Source: Massilia sp. Se16.2.3 (GTDB taxonomy: Bacteria; Pseudomonadota; Gammaproteobacteria; Burkholderiales; Burkholderiaceae_D). From it: DNA of 64,000 bases. A model generated the notes under the pieces. The model had not been told where the DNA came from. It did no database searches and worked only from the letters and a program-made list of their open reading frames with translations. The first letter of the stretch is position 1. The number at the start of each line of letters is the position of its first letter. Location of the stretch: contig NZ_CP050451.1 of NCBI RefSeq assembly GCF_014171595.1, forward strand, positions 310,001 to 374,000. Reading direction: 5' to 3'. Positions 28,793-39,078 of this stretch are shown piece after piece. The position numbers were made by a program, and so were the translations under genes.

Positions 28793-28866
28793 GCGCCAGC
28801 GTGCAGCGTCATCCGGGTTGAGGAATATGCGGGGGCATATCACCGGATGGCGCTCCACGCTGGCGC
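28793..28866. repeat. Long cruciform-like inverted repeat
   Basis: Arms 28793-28816 and 28843-28866 match at 22 of 24 positions (GCGCCAGCGTG.. to ..CATCCGG). The loop contains a second perfect palindrome ATATGC-GGGG-GCATAT (28825-28840). Between the start of the lipoprotein gene and the stop of recX; could end recA-recX transcription or be a small mobile repeat. Confidence 0.75.
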
Positions 28867-28945
28867 CTGGGCATAGATGGGTATTGGTAACTGCGGGTAC
28901 TGCGTTGACACGGTGGCGGAACCGCCGTCGTGGAAGCGGCGGCCG

Positions 28946-29404
28946 CTAGAACTCGTCCTCTTCCGGCGCACCCTTCAGTGCCGCACGTACGGCATTGCTG
29001 GAAAAACCGCGCGCCATCAGGAAACGCATTTGTTTACTACGCTCGGCCGCGTCCTTGGGGACGGTACCGAACTTGCGACGCCAGACCTCGACCGCGCGTG
29101 CGGTTTCGCTCTCGGCCAGACCGGACTTGAGCTCGGCCAATGCCTCGCCGTTGACGCCATGGCTTTGCAATTCGGCCACGACCCGGGCGTTGCCGAAGCG
29201 GGCGGCCTTGCGGTGAATCAGCGATTCGGCAAAGCGCTCCTGCGACAGCCAGTTGTTCTTTTCAAGGAAATCGAGGAGGGCTTCGACATCGTCGCCCTCC
29301 TCGGCATGGCGCGCCAGCTTGCGCTTGAGCTCGAGCCGGCTGTGCTCCCGCATGGAGAGGAAGCGCAGGGCTCGGGCCTTAAGACTCAATACTGGTTGGC
29401 GCAT
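28946..29404 (-). CDS. recX: Recombination regulatory protein RecX
   Basis: 152 residues, usual length. Three tandem three-helix units: [49 protein letters not shown], and [17 protein letters not shown] at the C terminus. RecX binds RecA filaments and limits recombinase and LexA-coprotease activity. Lies 45 bases after recA on the same strand, so it is expected to be SOS-induced with it. Confidence 0.94.
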   Translation of the reverse strand: MRQPVLSLKARALRFLSMREHSRLELKRKLARHAEEGDDVEALLDFLEKNNWLSQERFAESLIHRKAARFGNARVVAELQSHGVNGEALAELKSGLAESETARAVEVWRRKFGTVPKDAAERSKQMRFLMARGFSSNAVRAALKGAPEEDEF

Positions 29405-29449
29405 GGCGATACAGCGGATCGGATGGAGCCATGACAGGCTCCAAGCGAT

Positions 29450-30541
<1,092 letters not shown>

Positions 30542-30604
30542 AATTTTCTTTCAGTCTTGGAGGTACCAAGGTGTGGGCACCCGCACGCTTTTCAATAGCC
30601 ACTA

Positions 30605-30620
30605 CTGTATAAAAATCCAG
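30605..30620 (-). promoter_or_regulatory. LexA (SOS) box upstream of recA
   Basis: CTGTATAAAAATCCAG (plus strand), i.e. CTG-N10-CAG with an AT-rich centre, flanked by TA, 64 bases before the recA start. Matches the consensus LexA operator of beta/gammaproteobacteria. Confidence 0.82.
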
Positions 30621-30732
30621 TGGTTTTGGCAAGCGCGAATTTGCCCGACTGTTGGAGAACGCTCGCATTGTTGCGCTAAATCAAACACAATGAGGGCAGC
30701 CGGAAGGTCTAATCGATTTACAAGGTAATGCT

Positions 30733-31437
30733 ATGCGAATTCTACTTGCGGAAGATGACAGTGTACTCGCGGATGGCCTGACGCGGTCGCTCCGCCAGTC
30801 AGGCTACGCGATCGACTGCGTGCGCAACGGCGCCGAAGCCGACACCGCCCTGTCGACCCAGGAATTCGACCTGTTGATCCTCGACCTGGGCTTGCCGAAA
30901 ATGCCAGGCTTGGAAGTACTGCGGCGCCTGCGTGCGCGCGCCTCCCTGCTGCCGGTACTGATCCTCACCGCCGCCGACTCGGTCGAGCAGCGCGTCGAGG
31001 GCCTCGACCTCGGCGCCGACGACTACATGGCCAAGCCCTTTGCCCTGTCCGAACTGGAAGCACGGGTGCGTGCCCTCACCCGCCGCGGCGCCGGCGGCGG
31101 CCCCACCGTGATCCGCCATGGCCCCCTCGTCTACGACCAGGTCGGCCGCAGCGCCTACATCAACGACCAGATGCTCGACCTGTCGGCGCGCGAACTGGGG
31201 CTGCTGGAAATTTTGCTGGCGCGCACGGGGCGCCTGGTGTCGAAGGAGCAGCTGGTCGACCACCTGTGCGAATGGGGCGAGGAAGTGTCGAACAATGCCA
31301 TCGAGGTATATGTGCATCGGCTGCGCAAGAAGATCGAAGTCGGCGGCGTGCGCATCGCCACCGTGCGCGGACTCGGCTATTGCCTCGAGAAATACGCCGA
31401 CGCCGTCCGCGCCGAGCAGGTGGCCGACCACAAGTGA
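30733..31437 (+). CDS. OmpR/PhoB family response regulator
   Basis: 234 residues. Receiver domain 1-115 with acidic pocket EDD (7-9), phosphoacceptor Asp51 in LILDLGLP, TAADS and KPFAL (Lys). DNA-binding winged helix 125-225: LDLSARELGLLEILLARTGRLVSKEQL, NAIEVYVHRLRKKI, VRGLGYCLE. Closest in style to TctD/QseB. Its stop overlaps the GTG start of the sensor kinase (GTGA), and the DUF4212 and symporter genes follow, so it probably controls this transporter or responds to its substrate. Confidence 0.94.
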   Translation: MRILLAEDDSVLADGLTRSLRQSGYAIDCVRNGAEADTALSTQEFDLLILDLGLPKMPGLEVLRRLRARASLLPVLILTAADSVEQRVEGLDLGADDYMAKPFALSELEARVRALTRRGAGGGPTVIRHGPLVYDQVGRSAYINDQMLDLSARELGLLEILLARTGRLVSKEQLVDHLCEWGEEVSNNAIEVYVHRLRKKIEVGGVRIATVRGLGYCLEKYADAVRAEQVADHK

Positions 31438-32971
31438 ACGACCGCGACGCCGGCCTGCTCGCGCCCGATCCCGATCGCTCCCCCGGCGCGGCGCCCGAGC
31501 CGCTCTACGTCCCGCCGAGCCCCGAATCGGAAGAGAACATCCAGCATTCGCTGTTTGGCGAGATCCTCGACTGGATGCTGGCGCCGCTGCTGCTCTTGTG
31601 GCCGATGAGCATCGCGATTACCTACCTGGTAGCAAAATCCATCGCCAACGGCCCCTTCGACCACGCGCTGGAAGACCGGGTGACGGTGCTGGCCCAGCAG
31701 GTCCGCGAGGAAAGCGGACGCATCGTTACGCAGTTGCCGGGCAGCGCGCGCGACATCCTGCGCGCCGACGACGTCGACAGCGTGTATTACCAGGTCGCCG
31801 ATGCGAACGGTCAATTTGTCGATGGCGACCGCGAACTGCCCCGTCCGCGCGAGGATGATGCCGACAAGGACGGCGCCGTCCACTTCCGCCAGGCGGCGCT
31901 GCACGGCAATCCGCTGCGCGTGGCCTACCTGTACGTCAATCTCGATCCCCTGTTACCGCCTGCGGCCAGCCCGCGCAAGGCGCTGGTGCAGGTGGCGGAA
32001 ACGCTCGACAAGCGCGCCCTGCTGGCCAACGAGATCATCAAGGGCGTGATTTTGCCGCAGTTCATCATCTTGCCGATCATCCTGGCCCTGGTCTGGTTTG
32101 CCCTGTCGCGTGGCCTGTCGCCGCTGGCCGAGCTGCAGGAGCGCATCCGCGCGCGCAGCTCGGACGATTTGTCTCCCATCGACTCGCGCCAGGTACCGGA
32201 GGAAATTTCTCCCCTTGTCGGCTCGCTCAACGACATGCTGGGACGGCTTGCCCAGACCATCGACATGCAAAAGCGTTTCATTGCCGACGCCGCGCACCAG
32301 ATGAAGACGCCACTGGCCGGCATGCGCATGCAGTCCGAGCTGGCCCTGCGCCAGGTCGACCCGGACGAGATCCACCGCTCGCTGGAGCAGCTGGCCAAGA
32401 GTTCCGAGTCGGCCACGCGCCTGGTGAACCAGTTGCTGGCACTGGCGCGCGCGGAAAACCAGCCGCATGCGGGCCTGGCCTTCGAGGAAATCGAGCTGGG
32501 CCCGCTGGCGCGCGCGACCGTGCAGGACTGGGTGCAGGCCTCGTTCACGCACGGCATCGACCTCGGCTTCGAGGAGCAGGACGAGAAAGTCAGCATTGCC
32601 GGCCACGCCCTGATGCTGCGCGAGCTGCTGTCGAACCTGATCGACAATGCGCTGCGCTACACCCCACACGGCGGCAGCGTCACGGTGCGGGTAAGGCGCG
32701 ACGGCCCCACGCGCTGCTCGAAGTCGAGGACACCGGCCCCGGCATCGCCCCAAGCGAACGGGCCCACGTGTTCGAACGCTTCTACCGCATCCTCGGCTCG
32801 AGCGCGACCGGCAGCGGCCTGGGCCTGGCCATCGTGCGCGAGATCGCCCAGCAGCACGGCGCCGAGGTCGATATTTTCAACAACCCGCGCAGCCATTCGA
32901 CCAGGTATCCCGGCAGCCTGTTCCGCCTGACCTTCCCGCCACCCGTGATCGAGCCCGACGATGCCGACTGA
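31434..32971 (+). CDS. Sensor histidine kinase (TctE/QseC-like), frame break near 32705
   Basis: GTG 31434 overlaps the regulator stop. First helix ~48-68, periplasmic sensor ~70-205, second helix ~205-225 (LPQFIILPIILALVWFAL), HAMP, then H box ADAAHQMKTPLAGM (His288) and N box LLSNLIDNALRYTP. After VRVRRDG the frame is lost; it resumes one frame over with ALLEVEDTGPGIAP, FERFYRI and GSGLGLAIVREIA (G1, F, G2 boxes) to the stop at 32971. The 1538-base span implies one missing base in the GGCCCC tract at 32703-32708. All catalytic boxes are conserved, so a sequencing indel is likely. Confidence 0.85.
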
Positions 32972-33287
32972 CGCCATTCCCGTCCCGTCTTCCCCTCCCG
33001 ACTCCGAACTGCGCCAGCAGCGCCGCCTGCTGGCCGCGCGCGCCGCGCACTGGCGCCAGACGCGCCGCCTCACGTTCGCCCTGCTGGCGCTATGGCTGGC
33101 CACCGGCTTCGGCACCGTGTTCTACGCCCGCGAACTGGCCCGGGTGACCGTGTTCGGCTGGCCGCTGTCGTTCTATATGGCGGCGCAAGGAGCAGCCCTG
33201 GTGTGCCTGGCCATCATCGGCGCCTATGCCTGGCGCATGCGCCAGCTCGACCGGGCCTATGCGCACGCGCTGGCGGAGGACGCGTGA
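32961..33287 (+). CDS. DUF4212 protein, small subunit of sodium/solute symporter
   Basis: 108 residues with two hydrophobic helices (LTFALLALWLATGFGTVFYA and FYMAAQGAALVCLAIIGAYAW) and the conserved FGTVFYARELARVTVFGWPLSF block of DUF4212. Such proteins are always found with a large sodium/solute symporter and are taken as its small subunit. Start overlaps the kinase end by 11 bases and its stop overlaps the symporter GTG, so the four genes are translated as one unit. Confidence 0.88.
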   Translation: MPTDAIPVPSSPPDSELRQQRRLLAARAAHWRQTRRLTFALLALWLATGFGTVFYARELARVTVFGWPLSFYMAAQGAALVCLAIIGAYAWRMRQLDRAYAHALAEDA

Positions 33288-35332
33288 GCGCCCGGAAAAG
33301 CTATTTCCGCCGCCTGTCCGGCTATTACGCCTGGTTCTGCATCTGCTTCGCCGGTTTCCTGCTGGCCTTGACGGTGCTGGAAAAGGAGGGCATGCCGCGC
33401 CTGTGGATCGGCCACCTGTTCATGTTCGCCACCATCGTGCTGTATGCCACCATCGGCGTGGTCAGCCGCACCTCGAACGTTACCGAATATTATGTGGCCG
33501 GGCGGCGCGTACCGGCCCTGTTCAACGGCATGGCCACTGCCGCCGACTGGATCTCGGCGGCCAGCTTCATCAGCCTGGCCGGCGGACTCTACCTGTATGG
33601 CTTCGACGCCCTCGCCTACATCATGGGCTGGACCGGTGGCTATTGCCTGGTAGCCTTGCTGATCGCTCCTTACCTGCGCAAGTTCGCCCAGTACACGATT
33701 CCCGACTACCTGGCCACGCGCTATGGCGGCGGCGCAGGTGGGCGCGGCGGGCCGGTGCGGGCGCTGGCGGTCGCTGCCACCATCCTGGGTGTCCTTCGTC
33801 TACGTGGTGGCGCAGATCTACGCGGTCGGGCTGATCGCCTCGCGCTTTACCGGCGTCGATTTTTCGGTCGGTATCTTCCTGGGACTGGCCAGCATCCTGG
33901 TCTGTTCTTTCCTTGGCGGCATGCGCGGCATCACCTGGACGCAGGTGGCGCAGTACATCATCATCCTGGTCGCCTTCCTGATCCCGACGATGTGGCTGTC
34001 GGCCAAGCATGCCGGCAATCCCTTGCCGCAGGTGGCCTACGGTTCCGTGCTGCCGAAACTGGCCGCGCGCGAAGCCGAGCTGGTGCGCGACCCGCGCGAG
34101 CAGCAGGTGCGCGCGCGCTTTCGCCAGGAGGCCGATGACTACGGCGCGCGCCTGGCCTCGCTACCCGGTTCCGGGAAAGCGGGCGCCTTGCCGCCCAGCG
34201 CCGGCTCGACGCGGCGCGCCTGCGCAACTCCTCGCTGGCCGACGTGCGCAGCGCCGAGCGGGCGCTGGCCGCCTACCCCAAGACGGTCGAGGATGCCGAG
34301 CGCCTGTGGCGCGCCCAGCAGGCACGCCTGCTGGCACGGGCCCAGCCGCCGCAGCCGCACGCGGCGCCTTTTCCCGGCGCCACTGAAGCCGAATCGAATG
34401 CCCGGCGCAATAACTTCCTGGCCCTCGTGTTCTGCCTGATGTTCGGCACCGCCGCCCTGCCCCACATCCTGATGCGCTCCTACACCACGCCCTCGGTGCA
34501 CGAAACGCGCGTGTCGGTGTTCTGGACCCTGTTCTTCATCCTCCTGATCTACCTCAGCATCCCGGCGCTGGCCGTCCTGGCGAAGTACGACATCTACACG
34601 AGCCTGGTCGGCAGCGATTTTTCATCACTCCCCACCTGGATTTCCTACTGGGCGAATGTGGACAAGGTCAATCCCCTGATCCGCGTGACCGACATCAACC
34701 ACGATGGCCTGGTGCAGCTGGCGGAAATCGCCATCGATGGCGATGTGCTGGTGCTGGCGACGCCGGAAATCGGCGGTTTGCCCTATGTAATATCGGGCCT
34801 GGTGGCGGCCGGCGGACTGGCCGCGGCCCTGTCCACCGCCGACGGCCTGCTGCTGGCCATCTCGAATGCGCTCTCGCACGACGTCTATTACAAGATCGTC
34901 GACCCGGGCGCCTCGACCCAGAAGCGGGTGACGATTTCGAAGCTGCTGCTGCTGGCGGTGGCCTTCATTGCAGCGTACGCCGCCTCGCAAAAGCCGGCGG
35001 ACATCCTGTCGCTGGTGGGCGCGGCCTTTTCGCTGGCGGCCTCGACCCTGTTCCCGGCCCTGGTGCTGGGGGTGTTCTGGAAACGCGCCAACCACGTCGG
35101 CGCCATTGCCGGCATGGTGGCGGGTTTTCTTGCCTGCCTGTACTACATGATCCGGGTTAACCCCAGCCTGGGCGGGCGCCTGGAGGCGGCCTGGTTCGAC
35201 ATCGCGCCGATGTCGGCCGGCGTATTCGGTGTGCCGGCCGGCATGGCGGCCATCGTCGTGTTCAGCCTGTTGAGCGCGGCGCCGGCGCGTACCAGCAACG
35301 CACTGGTCGACCATATCCGGGCCCCCGAGTAG
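33284..35332 (+). CDS. Sodium/solute symporter (ActP-related, with DUF4212 partner), two frame breaks
   Basis: GTG 33284 overlaps the DUF4212 stop. N-terminal part: FMFATIVLYATIGVVSRTSNVTEYYVAGRRVPALFNG, ADWISAASFISLAGGLY. Frame shifts near 33785-33795 (ATILG then VSFVYVVAQIYAVGLI) and again near 34150-34180, in a soluble, charged insert (REAELVRDPREQQVRARF..), before FLALVFCLMFGTAALPHILMR, LSTADGLLLAISNALSHDVYY and the last helices. The two shifts compensate: 2049 bases, 683 codons. Likely imports a carboxylate such as acetate or pyruvate; the substrate is inferred only. Both breaks lie in GC-rich tracts. Confidence 0.82.
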
Positions 35333-35447
35333 CGGTGAGGGAGTAACGCAACAGCAAGCAGCGGTGAGCAGCAGTAAACAAGCCAGGGCAAACAATCGGT
35401 AGTAAGCTGACGGTCGGGTTACCCGTCGCCCTGTCGAAGGAGATCAC

Positions 35448-36668
35448 ATGTCATCTGGCAAGATCCTCGTTGCACAAGGAGGCGGTCCGACCGCCGTCAT
35501 CAACCAGTCGCTGGTCGGCGTTACGCTCGAGGCGCGGCGTTTCCGCAACGTCAACCGCATCTACGGCGCGCTGCATGGCGTGCGCGGCATCGTCGACGAG
35601 GGCTTCCTCGACCTCACCCAGGAAACCAGCCACAACCTGGAACTGGTGGCCGCCACGCCTTCCTCGGCGCTGGGATCCACCCGCGACAAGCCCGACATGG
35701 CTTATTGCGGGCGCATTTTCGACGTGTTGCGCGCACACGAGATCGAACACTTCTTCTACATCGGCGGCAATGACTCGGCCGATACCGTGCGCATTGTCAG
35801 CGAGGAGGCGCGCAAGGCCGGCTACCCGCTGCGCTGCATCCACATTCCGAAAACCATCGACAACGACCTGGTCGGCAACGACCACACGCCCGGTTTTCCG
35901 TCGGCAGCGCGCTTCGTCGCCCAGGCCTTTGCCGGCGCTAATCTCGACAATGCGGCCTTGCCCGGTGTGTATGTCGGCGTGGTGATGGGGCGCCATGCCG
36001 GTTTTCTCACCGCAGCGTCCGCGCTCGGCAAGAAATTCCCGGACGACGGCCCGCACCTGATCTACCTGCCCGAACGGGTGTTCGAGCTGGAGCGCTTCCT
36101 GGCCGACGTCAAGGCCATGGTCGAGCGCCACGGCCGCTGCGTGATCGCGGTCTCCGAAGGCATCCACGACGCAGCGGGCGAACCCATCGTCACCATGCTC
36201 GCCAAGGACATCGAGAAAGATGCGCACGGCAACGTGCAGCTGTCCGGCACCGGCGCGCTGGCCGACCTGCTGTGCGAGGAAATCAAGGGCCGGCTCGGCA
36301 TCAAGCGCGTGCGCGGCGATACCTTCGGCTACCTGCAGCGCTCCTTCATCGGCTGCGTCTCCGACGTCGACCAGCGCGAGGCGCGCGAAGTCGGCGAGAA
36401 GGCGGTGCAGTTCGCCATGTGGGGCGATCGCGACGGCTCGGTCGTGATCCGCCGCACCGGCTTTTATTCGGTCGACTACGAGCTGCTCCCTCTCGACCAG
36501 GTGGCCGGCAAGACGCGCACCATGGAAGACGAATTCATCAGCGAAAGCGGCACCGATGTGACCGATGCCTTCCGCCTCTACCTGCGCCCGCTGCTGGGCT
36601 CGAAAATGCCGGATGCATTCCGCCTGCGCGGGGCACGCGTGCCAAAGGTGCTGCATCCGGGGCGCTGA
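35448..36668 (+). CDS. 6-phosphofructokinase, probably PPi-dependent
   Basis: 406 residues. Phosphorylates fructose 6-phosphate. N terminus ILVAQGGGPTAVINQSL; GGNDSADT at ~105 and IPKTIDNDL at ~133. In ATP-dependent enzymes these read GGDGS and PGTIDND; the Asp in place of Gly and the Lys in place of Gly mark the pyrophosphate-using subgroup. VVMGRHAGFLTAASAL, and VSEGIHD are also present. AAGGAGATCACATG gives a clear ribosome site. PPi use would make the step reversible, which suits an organism living mainly by gluconeogenesis and respiration. Confidence 0.9.
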   Translation: MSSGKILVAQGGGPTAVINQSLVGVTLEARRFRNVNRIYGALHGVRGIVDEGFLDLTQETSHNLELVAATPSSALGSTRDKPDMAYCGRIFDVLRAHEIEHFFYIGGNDSADTVRIVSEEARKAGYPLRCIHIPKTIDNDLVGNDHTPGFPSAARFVAQAFAGANLDNAALPGVYVGVVMGRHAGFLTAASALGKKFPDDGPHLIYLPERVFELERFLADVKAMVERHGRCVIAVSEGIHDAAGEPIVTMLAKDIEKDAHGNVQLSGTGALADLLCEEIKGRLGIKRVRGDTFGYLQRSFIGCVSDVDQREAREVGEKAVQFAMWGDRDGSVVIRRTGFYSVDYELLPLDQVAGKTRTMEDEFISESGTDVTDAFRLYLRPLLGSKMPDAFRLRGARVPKVLHPGR

Positions 36669-36777
36669 AGGCCGGCAGTGACATTTGGATAGCTTCGGCG
36701 CCGCTGACGCCTGCTATCCTCCCCAGGCTGCGGGAAAAATTGCGGCTTCTATTATAAAAATACCTGATCGGGAATTC

Positions 36778-38817
36778 ATGTCCAAACATCCCTTCGCGCG
36801 CCGCCTGATGCGTCACGCGGCGGCCCTGTTCGCGCTTGCCCTGTGCGCTGCCGCCCCGCTATATGCCGCCACCGAAGCTGCGCTGCCGCCCATCGAGCGC
36901 TTCTTCATCAACCCGACCCTGCGTGAAGCCAGCCTTTCGCCGAGCGGACGCTACCTGGCGGCGATTTCCGGCGCGCCCGGGCGCCGCGATTACCTGGCCG
37001 TCATCGACCTGCAGGCCAACTCGGCCAAGCTGGTGGCCGGCTACAAGGATGTCGATATCCGGCAGTTCAGCTGGGTCAACGACAACCGCCTGGCCTTCAA
37101 CGTGAACGAGAACGAAATCGGACCGGGCGGCAAGTTCCTCGCCGCCGGCCTGTACGCGGTCGACCGCGACGGCAGCAACCTGCGCCAGCTCGCGCAACGA
37201 CGCGGCACCGCGTTCGTGGCCGAAGCCGAAGGCCACCTCAAGAGCAAGATCCTGCCCTGGCATACCTTCCTGATGGACCAGCGGGGCGCCCAGGATTCCG
37301 ACGCGATCTACGTCGAAAGCTATGTCTGGGAAGAGCAGAGCTACCAGGTTCGCCACATCAACCTGCTCAAGCTCAATACCGTCACGGGTACCAGCCAGGT
37401 CGTGCAACGCCCTGCCGCCGCCAAGGAGTGGACGCTCGACGCGAAAGGCGAGCCGCGCCTCGTGCGCTCGACCGAAAAAGACACCACCACCCTCCACTAC
37501 CGCGACCCCGCCACGGGGGCATGGCGGGTACTGACCACTTACCCGACCTATGCCTCCAGCAAGGACAGCTATGAGCCACTGGGCTTCGGCGGCGACGGTA
37601 CCCTGTATGCGGTCAGCAATGGCGACCAGGACACGCGCTCGCTGTACACGGTCAACCTGGCAACGGGCAAGCTCAATCCCGAACCAGTCGTGGTTACGCC
37701 AGGCTACGATTTCGATGGCGAACTGGTGCTGAGCGGCAGCCGCCTGCTGGGCATCAAACTGCATACCGATGCAGAGGCCATCGTCTGGTTCGACACGGCG
37801 ATGCAGGAGACACAGAAAAAGCTCGATGCGGCCCTGCCAGGCACCGTCAACCAGATGTCCTTTGGCGCGGCAGGCCAGTCGGACTGGGCGCTGGTGAAAT
37901 CGTATTCGGACAGGCAGCCCGAGAAGTACAACCTGTTCAACCTGAAAACCGGCGCCTTGAACCCGGTTGGCGAATCCTACCCCGGCATCGATCCGAAGCG
38001 CATGGGCCGCCAGGAACCGGTGCGCTACAAGGCGCGCGATGGCCTGGAGATCCCTGCGCTCCTGACCCTGCCCGCGAATGGCGCCAGGAACGCGCCCCTG
38101 GTGGTGCTGGTGCATGGCGGCCCCTACCTTCGGGGAACGAGCTGGGGCTGGCACCCGGAAACCCAGTTCCTGGCCTCGCGCGGCTATGCCGTGCTGGAAC
38201 CGGAGTTCCGCGGCAGCATGGGTTACGGTAACCGCCATTTCCGCGCCGGCTGGAAGCAATGGGGCCTGGCCATGCAGGACGACATCGCCGACGGCGCACG
38301 CTGGGCCATCGCCCAGGGCCATGCCGACCCGAAGCGCATCTGCATCGCCGGTGCCAGTTACGGCGGCTATGCCACCCTGATGGGCCTGGTCAAGGACCCG
38401 GACCTGTACAAGTGCGGCGTCGACTGGGTGGGCGTCACCGACATCAACCTGCTGTACGACGGCCACTGGAGCTTCACGTCCGACCTGTCCGAGCAGTGGA
38501 AACAGTACGGCATGCCGGAGCTGGTGGGCGACCAGGTCAAGGACGCGGCCCAGCTGAAGGCGACCTCGCCGATCACGCAGGCGGCGCGCATCAAGGCACC
38601 GCTGCTGCTGGCCTACGGCGGCGTCGACCGGCGCGTGCCGATGTACCACGGCCGCAAATTCCTCGAAGCGGTCAAGCCCCATAACAAGCAGGTCGAGTGG
38701 ATTTCCTATGACGAGGAAGGCCACGGCTGGCAGGTGCCGGCGAACCGCGTCGATTACTGGAGCCGCGTCGAGAAATTCCTCGACAAGCATATCGGCAGCG
38801 GCGCCAAGCCGAACTGA
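36778..38817 (+). CDS. S9 family prolyl oligopeptidase-type peptidase, secreted
   Basis: 679 residues from ATG 36778 (signal peptide RHAAALFALALCAAAPLYAA). Propeller region ~30-400, then the hydrolase domain: LVVLVHGGPYLRGTSWGW, EFRGSMGYGNRHF, GASYGGYATLMG (Ser ~527), AYGGVDRRVP (Asp) and DEEGHGW (His ~648). Frame is intact. Same family as the peptidase at 19022-21071 but clearly distinct in sequence. Likely a periplasmic dipeptidyl- or acylaminoacyl-type peptidase. Confidence 0.9.
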   Translation: MSKHPFARRLMRHAAALFALALCAAAPLYAATEAALPPIERFFINPTLREASLSPSGRYLAAISGAPGRRDYLAVIDLQANSAKLVAGYKDVDIRQFSWVNDNRLAFNVNENEIGPGGKFLAAGLYAVDRDGSNLRQLAQRRGTAFVAEAEGHLKSKILPWHTFLMDQRGAQDSDAIYVESYVWEEQSYQVRHINLLKLNTVTGTSQVVQRPAAAKEWTLDAKGEPRLVRSTEKDTTTLHYRDPATGAWRVLTTYPTYASSKDSYEPLGFGGDGTLYAVSNGDQDTRSLYTVNLATGKLNPEPVVVTPGYDFDGELVLSGSRLLGIKLHTDAEAIVWFDTAMQETQKKLDAALPGTVNQMSFGAAGQSDWALVKSYSDRQPEKYNLFNLKTGALNPVGESYPGIDPKRMGRQEPVRYKARDGLEIPALLTLPANGARNAPLVVLVHGGPYLRGTSWGWHPETQFLASRGYAVLEPEFRGSMGYGNRHFRAGWKQWGLAMQDDIADGARWAIAQGHADPKRICIAGASYGGYATLMGLVKDPDLYKCGVDWVGVTDINLLYDGHWSFTSDLSEQWKQYGMPELVGDQVKDAAQLKATSPITQAARIKAPLLLAYGGVDRRVPMYHGRKFLEAVKPHNKQVEWISYDEEGHGWQVPANRVDYWSRVEKFLDKHIGSGAKPN

Positions 38818-39078
38818 GAGGCGGACTGGGGAGCAAGCGCTCGCCGGGGACAAAAGCGGCCAACACACCTTCCAGTCCTGCGTGCATCGTCTTGCCCTAC
38901 GCCTGTCCTGTCGTTGACGACGCGCCCTGTCCTGGAGGGCGGGCGCATCGCGCATGCGGCTCTACCTGTGTCGGCGCTCAAAGTGTGGCATTTCAGCAAA
39001 CAGTGTTGGGTAAATATACCGGTGATGTGATTCCTGTGATTACATGTCACTTTGCAATAATTCTTTCCCCTTGACTCC

